From contig LS997567.1 in the NCBI GenBank assembly GCA_000469685.2, positions 2,860,663-2,924,662 on the forward strand: 64,000 bases of DNA, in the 5' to 3' direction. The stretch comes from Haemonchus contortus. Lineage: Eukaryota > Nematoda > Chromadorea > Rhabditida > Trichostrongylidae. Below the pieces are notes generated by a model. It worked only from the letters and a program-made list of their open reading frames with translations, did no database searches and was not told the DNA's origin. The position numbers were made by a program, and so were the translations under genes. The stretch's first letter is position 1. The number at the start of each line of letters is the position of its first letter. This document shows positions 33,901-45,950 of this stretch, in pieces.

Positions 33901-36900
33901 CGTAGCACGGCATAACAAAAAGTAATGAGCTATGCGGAACTAATTTCGGCCAAGCTTCAGATGAAATATGATTCTTGAAAAATGTCAAAATTAATAAAAA
34001 AAAAGAGAAGTTGTAGATCAAAAAGTCGGTAGTACAGTTCAAAATGCCTAAAAATAAGGGCAGAACATTAAGATGAAAAAGATATTGAGTTCATCAATTT
34101 CTAGAACTTCCTGATATCATACTGCTTCGTGATCCCTGACCGGCTTATTGAAGCCTGTTGATTTTGAAGGATAGCTAGTTCTTGAGAAAAAGGGAAAACC
34201 AGCAGGGCTGGTGGATTCTTCTGAAGAGTTTCCTGTCCTGGACTCTGTCCTGGGTCCTGGGTTCCACTCAAAGTGCGTCTTGGGTCTGCTGAATCCAACA
34301 TGTAAATGCTAGAGGGAGGGGCATAACGCTAACTTATGTCTCTTCGATTTTCTTGGCTTATTCCATCCTTTTGTACCGTTCATGGAGTGGCTTGAAGACA
34401 AAGTCGCATCAAGTAGACGCTTGCAAGCTCAAAAAATCAAGAAAAATCAAAATTGAAGCTTCAGATTTTTTATGGTGGTCAAGCTGAGCTTTCCAGAGCA
34501 AGCTAAAACTGAGCTGATCGTTTTTGCCCGGGATCTGACAAATGGTGGTGCTAGCAAACGCCATTTAGGAGCCCATTGTAGGTCTTAATCTTCAACACTT
34601 AATCCTTGTCAACCACTCCTGACAGGAACTGAAAGGTTCTGACTGGGATCACAACCTTCAAAAAAAAAACGAAAAAAAGACTTTTTGGAAACAGAAAATG
34701 AGATCGGAAAAAGTTTGGTAGGGACAAGTCACCCGCTCTGTCTAGGTACTAAAACTGGGGTCGAAATCCCTCCCGGGCTAAACAATTCTCCCATGCATCT
34801 GGAAATGGTTAATTGAGACCAGATTCGCCTGGGAGGAAAAAAACTGAACTGCAATCGGCTATACTCATTGCAAAAGCCAGAAATTCATCAACAGAGTCGG
34901 TTTTCGACTAGAGAGAGATCTTTCTGCCATTTTCATGGCGGACTGTGCTTTGAGGTGGTAGCCCGGATGTCATGAGAGTTAGGATGGTGGTATTTTCGAT
35001 GACGCTGCAGCGCAACAGGCTTTTATTGGAAGTTAGAGTAAGGAAAACTTGTTAATGAAAGGCATTCATCAACATCATTCCAATGTAGCAAAAACAGGGT
35101 GCAAATTTTGAAGATGTTCGGGAAGATACCGGTTTCATTGATTTTGCCCATGTTCCCGCTCTGGAAATGGCAGGTCAAAGGCAATGCCTACGCAGGGTGA
35201 CTGCAAATTGGACGCGACTCCTAGCGCCTCTGTCATTGGTGGATTGCTGAACCAACCAATCAATGAGGAGTCTGTTGGAACTGAGCAAGATAAGCACTGT
35301 CTTTCGATGATCTGGGGCTCAACTACTGTCATACGGACCAAGCATCTCGATAGAACAACAATTAACCCTTTTCTAAAACCCAGGGATTAGCTCTTCTTGG
35401 GTTTTGTAACAATGAGAGCAACAGAAACTTCTCTATGTTTGGTCCCAAAGGACTACAGGACTACTCAGGGGGGAAACCTTGAGAGAACGGACAACCATAC
35501 AGTGTACGATCACCAAAGTAATCTACTGCAGTAGCTTTCTGAGGTAGAACACATTCTCGCGAACGGATATATACTTAGTTGGCTTCTACCTCCCCAACTA
35601 ATCATTGTTTGCTTGAATGCCCACCGGGAGTATTGCAGAAATAGCTAGCATTAATTCCGTGCACGCTAATTCCCCATAAATTTACTTAAGTAATTAGCAT
35701 TTTGATTCTATTTACAAGTGTACGACGCATTGTGGCAACCTCTCTGTGAATCGTGCAGGCTTCCTGCAGAATTTTGCAGAAGAAAACTAGCATTAACTCC
35801 GATCAAAATTTACGCAGCGATCGATATTCGTGCCAAGAATTATATAAAATCAATGAAGGACGACAAAAAGGTCATAAGAGCAGGAACATTTTCAAAGTTG
35901 AAAGGGTACAAAATGGTGGTAATGGATTTTCCGAAATGAAGTGGACGAGTTGACACGATCCGTGCACCATCACAAAGCAGAGGCTTCACACTGATAGGGC
36001 CAACTTTTCACGTATGTAAAAGTCGTTTTTAATGAGTCATCAGGTGGACATAAAACATACATCAAGAAAAAACTAAGTAAATCTCAAGTAATAGTGTAAA
36101 ACTTTTGTCTCCGACGTTACTCGGCCCCTACTTACGATTTTGCAAAATAGGTAAACAAATAAATATTTTTTTAGCGCTCATTGTCCCTACATTACAAATC
36201 GAATTCGTTGAGGAAAGCCTGTAATAAAGAGGCCCGTATTGACTAATGCCGCTTTGGTGTGCGCCATGCGTTTGACCTACCGCTATTAAGACCAGCTTGA
36301 CATGGTTAATATAGATAAGTTTTCAATCTTCTCATTCAAATTGACAGCGATCCTCAGTTTCGGGTTGGAATCGATCCAGATTTGATTTCTGGATGAAGTG
36401 TTGTCGTGGCAAGGCTAATTATGTAATAATAATAATAATAATAATAGCATTAATAATAATAATAATAATAATAACAATAATAATAATAGTAAATATGTTT
36501 ATCATCTGGTGAATTGTGGCAATGTGTACACATTTGATTGACAGCCCATTCATCTACAGGAAAATTGCTGCAGGCAACGACGCTCAGATTACTCGTGAGA
36601 CTCAAATGCAAAAACCTTTACTTTACTGGAAAATGACTTTGAATGAGTCAGCCAACAGGCTGTGCATTTGCCCAGCAGTTCTTGGACGTAAATCATCTAT
36701 TCAATTACCTTTTTCCAATAGGACTTCAACCTCACCAATCAAAGACCAGCTCACAAAAATATAACTACTATAAATAATCTAGTATAATCATAGTAAGTGC
36801 TGCAATAATGAATAAAAAAGAGGAAAAATGAATCTTGGCTGACAATTTGAGAAAGAAGGAATGAAACAGAAGACTTTTCAAATCTGTTGAGGTGCGCTTT

Positions 36901-36912
36901 CGAAGTTGAGGC
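30939..36912. other. Gene-free stretch
   Basis: No supported gene. The longest open frames (31533-31832 on +, 32734-33069 on -) have no recognisable domain. The motif CGGAAATCGGAA occurs at 31144. A/T-only low-complexity sequence lies at about 32480-32530, and an AAT trinucleotide array at 36424-36489. Confidence 0.4.
36424..36489. repeat. AAT trinucleotide microsatellite
   Basis: About 20 AAT units interrupted by AGCATT and AACAAT. It lies 0.4 kb left of the inverted-end element at 36913. Confidence 0.9.
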
Positions 36913-38275
36913 GCTGCTTCTGCTTCCGGAAATCGGAACACGCCTCTATTTCCGGCCTTGCCATTTTTGCTTGTCTTTCACCTTACTTAAGCTAGAATGT
37001 ACTTTTACAATTAGAGTTACATGTGCGATTCCAGCAATTTGAAGATGAGCACATCGATTATTAGCAACCTTAGCAATCGGTTGAACTGTACCAGAACAGT
37101 CTTGTTTTTTTTTTTGAAAAAATTTAGTTTCTATTTTTTCAATCGAAACTGAAATTATATGCTAAATTTTTCCACTTTATTTCAATTTTATTTCCTATTT
37201 TTACGACATATTTTGGTTTGTGGAACCATTTTTCTTAAACGCAATCAGATATGTGAACACCTCACGAATGGAGTCATAGAAAATGCAGGGTCTTCTAGGA
37301 GGGACCCCTTTTTCATTCGATATTCACTTATTCAGCTCTTAATTTTATTAGGTTTGCAGGGTACATTACCTAGAATAACTGGTTTGCACCTTCAGACACT
37401 GCCCACTTCCCTCACTCCTCTTTACTCATTCCGCTAGGTTACCCTTTCTCAGTAGGCTCCACGCAGAGTCTACTCGAGACCCCTCTAGGCCATCAAGTCG
37501 CTTAAAAGCAACTGTGAACAACAAGTCCTAATGCCCAGCAACCACAGAAACCAAACAGCGAGAAAAAATTTTGCAAAAGTCCTGCTTAAAAGTTGGAAGG
37601 GAGCCAGCCGGACAGAAAAGTTAAAGGTGACCGGAGTACTACGATAAGCTTCGTAATTAAGTTGAGTAAACTGTTGAAAGTGATCTGCCTGGCTGGATGG
37701 CTGGTGATATCGTGCCGTTACTTCTTAATCCTCATATGAAAAATTCCTGCTTAGTGTCCACAACTAAAAAAACCGTAAACTGAGAAAATTTTTTGAAAAA
37801 GTACCGTTCAGAGGTTGCAATGGAGCCAGCCGGTCAGAGAAGTTGATTTTGGCCGGAGTACCATGGTAAACTGAGTAATAGAGTTGGGTAAACTGCCGAT
37901 TGTGACTATTGAAATGGAAGCTGACTGGCTAGGCGACCGGCGATATCGTGAAATACCAAGTTCTCAGAATCCTACACCTGCCTTACTTCTTATTCCTTGT
38001 TTGAGTAATGCTTCGTAAAAGATTACAGCAGCACTTCATTAACTTCTTTGACCCCAAAGAAATCTAATCCTTTCCTAGTACACAGCAATTGTAGGCTTCA
38101 GAAATTTCTGGGTATGTATGTAACTCTCCCGGACGTTAGTGCCACTTAAGTGGTTCTCAAGATGCCTGGGCGTAATGGCCCGTTTCGTTTGATATCCAGG
38201 AATATTGACGTTACGATGTTAACAAGAGTAGGACGGAGTTAAAGGCGTGTTCCGATTTCCGTGAGCGGAAGCAGC
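36913..38275. mobile_element. 1.36-kb non-autonomous element with about 33-bp inverted ends
   Basis: Reading inward, the left end is GCTGCTTCTGCTTCCGGAAA then TCGGAACACGCCT. The right end, reverse-complemented, is GCTGCTTCCGCTCACGGAAA then TCGGAACACGCCT; three mismatches in 33 bp. The interior has no long open frame but holds a roughly 180-bp segment duplicated at about 222-bp spacing (37559-37735 and 37781-37952; shared phrases GGAGCCAGCCGG and GGCGATATCGTG-like). The ends share CGGAAATCGGAA with four isolated sites elsewhere in the window. No obvious target duplication was found at the borders. Confidence 0.6.
37559..37952. repeat. Two-copy internal duplication within the 36.9-kb element
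   Basis: The copies start GAGAAAAAATTTTGCAAAAG and GAGAAAATTTTTTGAAAAAG and end in GATATCGTG. They are clearly related but diverged, so the duplication is old relative to the well-matched inverted ends. Confidence 0.65.
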
Positions 38276-41200
38276 TACTCAACTTTGAAAGTGTGTTTAA
38301 ACAGATTGAATAGGTCTTTTGTTTCTTTATTTCGAGTTACGATGACTAGATGTCCTGGACCAGGAGCCTATACGTCCCTGAATTATAGCCATTTCAAACA
38401 TCGGAACCCTCGTGGGTTAGGAAAGGGTGGAGGATTATTTCATAAAGTTTAGTTAAGTAGATTAGGGAAGTAAAAAGCCCGGAATTTTCGTTACTTAAGA
38501 CATTTTCGCGATAAATGAATCACTAGGAAGTAGTGAGCGAGTTACAGTAGCATTAAGCAGTAAGGAAGCTCTACATGCCTAAATACAGTAGTAAAAAGTA
38601 AAGCTCTATATACAGTAGGAAAGGGAAAAACTTCTTAGAGCATCGGACATGATAATTAGTATGCCTTTCGGGGTTTCAGGACCTTTGAAATTAGTTGAAC
38701 ACCTGCCCTCAGTCAGTCAAGCTCTATAAGTATAAAGATAAATAAAAAATATGAATACCCTGGACCGTTGACTTTAAGCAAAATAAATCAAGCCCATGGT
38801 CAGAGGACTTCATTCCGAGCTAATTTTAACCTCGAAATGTGCCCGGCTCATCTGTTTCCCTTCAAAAAAGAGGAATTCGTCATGATGGTGGGCGGTAGGG
38901 CGCTCTACCTTGTCATCCGGAACTGTCACATTACGTGTGCACCCTTCCGCCCCCACCCTCTCCCTCTCCACCCCCACAATTCCACCAAATCAACGCCCTA
39001 GACCAGCAGATGCTCCTCTTCCGGTACTCCTGGTCAGGGGTCAGAACCCAAGTTTGACCCCTTCAAATAAACCCCCCCCCTTTCCCCCCCCTTCCCCCCC
39101 CCCCGAACCTAACCCTTTTCCGTGAAGTAAAACTTAAGGCAACCAGTCAGAAGACCCTGGTTTCGGAGAGAATACTGGGAAGTACTAAAGAATATGAGTA
39201 AACTAGAAGCAACTATTCTAATAATGGTTATATTCTGCATCAGAAAATATGGCTCTTACATTGAATAACTGGTTTTAACTAATTTAAAAGGCTTGTTTTC
39301 AAAACACGGAGGTTTTTTTAGTCATCGCTACATAATAGTTTTCACATGGTCGGCCGATCCCATAAAAAAGAAGATATGTGTTCCTCATTAACCCCTCAGC
39401 AAATGAGCCTCATTTACGCCATATCAAATGTGTAATGAAAGCAAATACTAATAATATACTAAGAAATATAAAACCTAAGAAATTTCAGAAATTGTTGTTT
39501 GCTGTGGAATGAATGACGGCCATCAGCAAAGAAATACGACATGGTGGGCGTGGCTTGTTTTTCATTCATATTTGCCGAGAACGAACAACTGCACTTTCAT
39601 GTATTCGTATAAACCACGCAATGACGTTGATTATTTCATTTAAAACGAAGCAGGCACGAAAATGAGGGCCGTATAGGATTGTCTTATGGCAACGAAAACA
39701 GCTCAGACAGACGATGATCACGACAACTGTTTCTCACGCCTTTTTACGAGCAATCGGCGAGAGGAGGAAGTGGGTTACGAAAAAATGTTGGCCTGCACCC
39801 AAAAATATTGTGGGAAAGATCAATTACTCGTTTGGGAAACCGATTCGGGAAGAACGGAAGTCGTGGAGTAGTGGTCAAAGGCGTCACCACCACCCCTATG
39901 GTCTGGGATTTGGTCCGGTCCATGACAAGGTTCGATAGATTGCCATGGCTTTCCTTGTGCTGTCTGACTTGCCCATGGGTCTGGGCATTCGAACGCCACT
40001 ACGGTCCTAAGTGGAATTCAGTGCTCCGGCACATCATGGGCCTGATCAGGATAGGGATACTTGACAGCATAAAGCTGTAACACCGGACCTCTCGGGTAGC
40101 AAAGTGAATCGATCGATAGGTCTACGATACCGATCGATATTCAACCCCTTGAGAATTGAGCGGCTACGTAAGGTGGTTGTGATAGGAGGCCATGTCGTCA
40201 CCGCCTTGGCCGTCGTCGTCGTAAACTAAGGCGCGTAATATCACATGAAGGTTTTTTTGTCGGCTCTCCGTCATGAAGGTGACAATAGCCTCGTGCCTCC
40301 CATTTCAACACAAACATCAGGGGGTAAACAGGTTTTCAGGTAACAATAAGGTTTTACTGAATTAAGTAACACCACAATGAGAAAAGCAGAAGCAGTTGGA
40401 GAGCTCAGCTGTGTATGGTAAGTCTTTCAATTCAGAACGGGGAGGAGAACGCTTCCACCCTTTTTGACAGGGGCGAAGGGGATATACAGCTCTACTTCGA
40501 AAAATATCCATACCGTTCGGGAACTTGAAAACAATTTAATAAAGGAACGTTGTGGCCCCAGGACTATGTACTGATGGACCCTTCAGAAAAGGTCTGATGG
40601 AGTGAAAGAATGGAGTTACTCCAGTGAAAGATTCTGGAAACTCCGGCTAGGAAGCTCAAAGTAGTAGTATCACAGAGTAGTAAATATAGGCACAAATATA
40701 GGCAGTATAGGCACATGGGCACAAAATCAGGCAAAATAATGTAGTGTGCAAAGATATGGCAGACTACAAAACAAAACAAAGTAAGTAATAGTAATAAGAT
40801 AGTTGTGAAGTGTTTTACGTGAAATTATGAGAATTCAAGCTTGTTCAATATTGTTATAATAGTATATGTGATATTTAATATTGTTCAATAATGTTTATAA
40901 TAAGTCGCAACCGAATGCTAACAAAATGTGGGAAACTTCACGAGCTTTTCCCCGAACAAGGACCGCCCCTTACTTCAACGTAACTCCAGTAAAAGGATCT
41001 ACTGTACTACCATACTTCGTAGTGTATTGAACTGGGGCAGTAACCTCTTTGAGGCTGCTTCCGACAGCCTCCTGTCGGCTTCATTTCATCTGGGATGAAA
41101 AGGATTTTCATGAATTAAGGCGTGCACCTGAGCAGAACAGATCTGCTGGCGTTTCCGAGAATGTAAGGAAGCCAAGCACATGGGGTACTTTAGCTAAATT

Positions 41201-41435
41201 TATGAAAAAGATATGTGAATAGCTTCTTATGCAACACATACATGTTTCCTCAGAATCCTTTCACTCAACTTTGTGTTCATTAGCCGTCGTCGAAGGGGGT
41301 GTACTTCCTCAAATTAACTTTCCTAGGAAATTGGCAAGTTTTTCTTACTAACATAGGAGCGAGTAGCGCCTATGCAAAGTTGTAGACATCATTCGATTTC
41401 ATGTCAGGGTTTTATTCAATCCCGTGGGGATAGAA
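38276..41435. other. Gene-free stretch
   Basis: Holds a C-rich tract (39072-39104, quadruplex-capable on the minus strand) and short open frames at 38768-39125 and 39686-40080 without recognisable domains. The phrase GTGGAGTAGTGGTCAAAGGC at about 39861 resembles a pol III A box but has no good B box. Confidence 0.35.
39072..39104 (-). repeat. C-rich tract, potential quadruplex on the minus strand
   Basis: Three C runs of 8 to 12 are separated by TTT and TT. Two further such tracts in the window are a C run at 57543-57557 and a G run at 44373-44383. Confidence 0.75.
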
Positions 41436-41918
41436 TTTAAAGGAACAGTTCACGATAAATCTGGGTTATGTAGTTTCAGACGAGTATCATAAGTGATAGT
41501 ACAGAATAATGCAAAAGTGGCGGAGGAAACGCGAAAATTGGAGCATTAAAAGAGATATATGGCCTAAAAAGAAATAAATTTATAGGCTGGACGAGAATGT
41601 AACGAAGAAAGCTGCATGTAAGGGATTTTCGGACGAGCTGTTCGAATGCGCGCGCCACTGCCTACAGATGGCTACAATACGCTGCCTACAATAGTGCAAC
41701 GTGTGGGTCCCGGCGCGATTGGTGCAACCTCTACAACTGTTATAACACTGAACGACTCGTCCGCCTTGGGTGTGTACGTCGGCTATGCCGGTTTTGGGGG
41801 GCCTTATACACCCTATCTTGACTGTTTTTGGCCCAACCGTGACTCTTAGGCTATCCTTGGGGGTCCTAGATTCTTCTAGGGAAAAATCCTGGAGACCGTT
41901 TTTCAAACGTGCTTTCAG
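41436..41918. mobile_element. MITE, GTTCAC-end family, copy at 41 kb
   Basis: The left end is TTTAAAGGAACAGTTCACGA. The right end (GACCGTTTTTCAAACGTGCT) is a diverged inverse. The interior matches the 9.3-kb copy (GGAGGAAACGCGAAAATTGG) and the 43-kb copies (GACTCTTAGG and GGAGACCGTTTTTC against GAGACCATTTTTATC). It is non-coding. Confidence 0.55.
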
Positions 41919-43095
41919 GGGAAGTACATCAGATAAGGGGGAGCTCCCGCAAATTAGACATTTTCAAGACATACTGCTATGAATCAACAGGTTAAAAACC
42001 CCTAAGTAAAGCAGAGGCTTCAAAACATAAAACCTATCATACCGGAATACGGCTGTCAATGAGACCCATCCTAATTTTTACGGAAGCAACTATGTCTAAA
42101 TCTCCTTCTAAACCGTGGGCATTGATGCCTGTCCAATTCTCATAAACAGCCGTAGGCAGCAGGAGGAGGGGAGCAAAGAGGATGAGGGGAAGGAGAGGAA
42201 GGAAGAGGGAAGGGTAAGTTGATCAACTGTTATTTCTCAACTTCTTACAATCCTAACCCACAACCCCAACGAACCACTAGTGACGACCTCTCTCGACATG
42301 CTAGACACCAGACTCTGAGTAAAGCAGATAAAGTCCTGAAGTCCTGAAATAGAAGTCCTGAAATACTCTGAGCACTGAAAGTTAGTTTAGGGGGCGACTC
42401 CTCTGAAAGCAAGCCCAAGGAGCGACTTGGGAGCGAATACAGAGGCGACTGACGACTATGATTCTCAGGTTTATAGAAACGCCTCACGATTCCAAAAATA
42501 CATACGGAAAAGGGCACCATTTTCCGGAGAGGAAACTAAGAATCAAGTCAGAAAATTGAAACCGAAAAAATCTGCTAATCAAAGTTCTGAGGCTCCCATT
42601 TACCAGTATGCAGGAAGACGACGTTTATATTATTTCACCTTGTTCACAGAATGTAATTATTATGCCACTGTAATCAAGAGATAATTACATATAGGTAGTC
42701 AAAGCTAATAGGTAAGGGGAGATTACTGGTTACCTATCAAGTGCCGACACAGCTAAATATGTTTTGAGAACTGAACTTTAGCCTTGTTAGAGTGAACAGA
42801 AATTTTTGCCCTTTCTAAGGGGCTCAGATCCTGAGAATGACATAATGCTGTTAGTAAAAGTAAAAATAAAGTTAACTTCGAATAAACAAGTTTGAAACGA
42901 TGTTGATGATGCTTTTCGACGGGAAAACGTGACGGATGGACCTCAATTAGTTTTCAATAAACATACTGCAGCTTAAAACCATATGTTGAGCATATCAGCA
43001 CGTGGTGTATGTTTAAAAGCGTCTGCTCTGGAACGGAAGAAATGGGACTTCTGAAATGAGTTTCATTGGCCCTTAAAATTGGTTATAGGCACAGT

Positions 43096-43596
43096 TAAAG
43101 GCACAGTTCACAATAATTTTGAGGTACCTGTTTTTATTCGAAAAGTGGAAGTATAGATTGGGATAGTTCATCTGTAGTGAAGAAAGCGAGAGAATTCGCC
43201 GATTTCGAGTAAAATATGGCTCTCAAAAGTAGGGAAAATAGAGGATGGACGAGATTGCCATGACGGAAATAACATGGAAGGGTATTCGGACGAGATTGCA
43301 ATTGCACAAAGAACAGACTACATCAAGCGAGAACTGTACAGGACTGTCTTTCACTGTCGCTATGGGTCATGACAAGTTGTTTGAACTTCCTACATGGGTT
43401 CCCTTGTGATCGGTGCAGTCTCTACAATGCCGGTGAAACTCGTCCGAGGATACACACGGGCCAGTCTTTGAGCCTTTATAATGCCCTAATTAGGCCGTTT
43501 TCCGACATAGTAGTGCCAGATATGGTATACGCGGGAGCCTAGAATTCCTCCTTTAGGGGAGTCTCAGAGACCATTTTTATCGTGAACTGTGCCTTC
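43096..43596. mobile_element. MITE, GTTCAC-end family, best preserved copy
   Basis: The left end is TAAAGGCACAGTTCACAATA and the right end is ATTTTTATCGTGAACTGTGC followed by CTTC. These are clear inverted termini of about 20 bp enclosing 0.46 kb of non-coding sequence. Confidence 0.75.
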
Positions 43597-43619
43597 AATA
43601 TGATGTAGAGTGAGGAAGT

Positions 43620-43754
43620 GAAATTGCAGGGCCTTGGCTTGGCCGCTTTCCGACTTAATACATAGTGCCAGATATGGTATACGCGGAGAACTTAAACTCG
43701 TCCTGTGGGGAAAACTCGGAAGCCATTTTTATCGTGAACTGTGCCTTTGAGTAT
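43620..43754. mobile_element. MITE fragment, GTTCAC-end family, right end only
   Basis: It repeats about 120 bp of the right half of the previous copy, including the phrase GTGCCAGATATGGTATACGC and the terminus ATCGTGAACTGTGCCTTT. It lies head to tail with the previous copy. Confidence 0.75.
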
Positions 43755-44227
43755 GAAAAGGGCTTATGAAATATCCCCTAGGGTAAATCTGTGGATCCTT
43801 TGGGTACCATATGATGTGACGGTCAAAGGCGTTATAAAGGCTTAAAATTTCCCCGCGTGTATGCGCGGACGAGTTTTAACGATTTTGTAAAGGTTGCATC
43901 ATTCACAGGATCCCATGTAGGAAGTATAAACGACCAATCGTGACCCATGGCGACAGCGGAGGTAGTTTTGGACGTTTCTGGCCTACTGTAGTCAGCTTTT
44001 CACACAATTGCAACAACTGTAATCTCGTCCAAATCCTTCTCCCATGTAATTTCCGTCACGGTAAACTCGTACTACTCCCATTTTTACTACTTTCAGGAAC
44101 GATTCTTGCTCACCAAGTCAGCGGACTTTTTCGTTTTCTTTGCCACCGACGCACTACCCTTAACCAATACTTCCGCTTTTCGACTCGAAAAGGGTACTTC
44201 AAAATCACCGCGAACTGTGCCGTTAAG
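43755..44227. mobile_element. MITE, GTTCAC-end family, inverted copy
   Basis: The phrase CCCATGTAGGAAG near 43911 is the reverse complement of CTTCCTACATGGG in the copy at 43.1 kb, and the surrounding 60 bp also match inverted. The right terminus is ACCGCGAACTGTGCC. The four pieces at 43.1-44.2 kb thus form a small nest of one family in both orientations. Confidence 0.65.
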
Positions 44228-45603
44228 TCCGACTCAGCCGATGAGGCAGAATCTTTCGGATGAAACTGCTATGACAACTTGGATTTGCACGCGAAATTGT
44301 CGAGCGCAGGTCCACTGCTTGATGGTGATGGACCTTCTTCTCAAGTTTAGCAGATACAGAAGTATAAGGTCAGGGGGGGGGGGTCCTATGTGGAATATTG
44401 ATTTCGGTTTTTTTCTACCATTCGAAGACACTATGAATGGTTACTAATTTGTTACTGATAAATTTATTCCCCCAATATCCTCTACCACCCTGAAAATTGG
44501 CTCCATTGATTTTTTGGGTAGCCCATTTTGACTGGATTGGATTGACAGCGACCAATATTCACTGTTAGATGATAAAAATAAAGCACAACTGGTATTATGG
44601 ATGACAATACTGCTAAGACATGTAAACATAGGGGGTATTGCGATTTTTTTATAGTAAGGATATTTTTTGTTTTTGACTCAGAAGAAATCGTGAATGAATA
44701 AGATGAATAGCAATTTGACTGGCTTTGAATCACATTTTTTCTGCTCAAAATAACAGCGACATATTTACAGCCATTACTAGTTTGTTAAGTTTTGTTGAAG
44801 AGATTTCCGCTTCGTTATTAACAACAACATCATTTCCAGTCATCACTTCAAAATTCTCTTCTGTATTCATGAGCTCCAGACATAAACAGCCAAGGGAATG
44901 CAGAAGGAAAACGTCTGTGCAATATCATGTGTATCACGTGGTATAACTTGTTACTAAGTACTATCTACTCAGTACTTAATGAGACTTCTCCTAGCTTTTG
45001 CGATTACTTTGCAGAACCAGAACAACTTGGCATGAAAAAGTAACAGTTGAGGTCTGGGGTGTGTTACGATTTCACATCTGACATCTGACCCCCTCTAACA
45101 GCCGTCACGATTGGGAATAGGAGTGACATTCACGGCGCATCCCTAGGTAGCTACCCTTCTTTGTTTATTTCTGAACACCCTATAACCGAACATGAAGGCA
45201 TCCAAGAACGAGGGCTATCTTTTCAGTTCCAAGGAATCCTATGACCTGGTATGGTTACAGCACAAGCAGAAACCAGTATCATGCTTTTCAGGTTATCATA
45301 GGAAAAGCTCTTTAAATTAACATCCTATTCAGGATATCGCTGTCGTATAAACACTTGCTCCATTGTTCTCTGGGCTTTAAGCTGAGCCGGGCTGAGCTGT
45401 CCAAGAAATCACAGGAAGGCTTGTAGAAGGAAAAAGGTAGCGCAACCTGAACAGGCGAATGGATCGTTTTCAGGATGCGTCATCCAAGCTTTCTGTTCTT
45501 GCAATATTTTTCAGTATCGACCAAAAGGTTATTAATAGGACTGAACAATGAGCTCTTCCCAAAACCCATCTGGTTATTTATTTATTTATTTATTCATTTT
45601 CAA
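44228..45603. other. Gene-free stretch
   Basis: Short domain-free open frames on both strands (44234-44748). A G run lies at 44373-44383 and an ATTT array at 45570-45598, immediately before the SINE head at 45604. Confidence 0.35.
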
Positions 45604-45720
45604 TAGCTGAGGTGGGCGCGCTATCATACACGCATGGTCTGGGGATCGAATCTCGGATACTCGGGTGTGGTGCGTTAGGAACGAAATGGTCGCGTCGCGG
45701 TGGGAGGGGCGTCGCGCGCG
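45604..45720 (+). mobile_element. tRNA-derived SINE head, family 2
   Basis: TAGCTGAGGTGG (45604-45615) fits the pol III A box TRGYNNARNNGG exactly. GGATCGAATCT (about 45643-45653) fits the B box at 9 of 11 positions, at a spacing normal for a tRNA. The GC-rich body (TCGCGTCGCGGTGGGAGGGG) follows. A related inverted phrase, CGTTCCTAACGC near 45900, mirrors GCGTTAGGAACG at 45672, so the element may extend to about 45950. An A-to-B spacing and a variable region differing from family 1 make it a separate family. Confidence 0.5.
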
Positions 45721-45950
45721 AAGGAACGTAGCAGGATGCAGCAGTAGGCAAGAAATACAAGTACAAAAGTACTAATAGTAGAATTATGCATAAAATAATG
45801 ATCGCATATCGATTGAGCTGTATGAAGAATGCTAGAGCTGTAATAACGGCGAATGAGTGGTCCGCGACAGCCGCGTGCGGCGAATCGATTACCCAAAATC
45901 GTTCCTAACGCCCGTCTCCCCGGATACTCGCTTAGACTAACCCGACCTTC

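Noticed and set aside
38910..39125. Proline-rich frame
   Set aside because: Produced by the C-rich low-complexity tract.
39840..39935. tRNA or SINE head suggested by GTGGAGTAGTGGTCAAAGGC
   Set aside because: The A-box-like phrase has no acceptable B box downstream (GGGATTTGGTCCGG is too far from consensus) and no acceptor stem.
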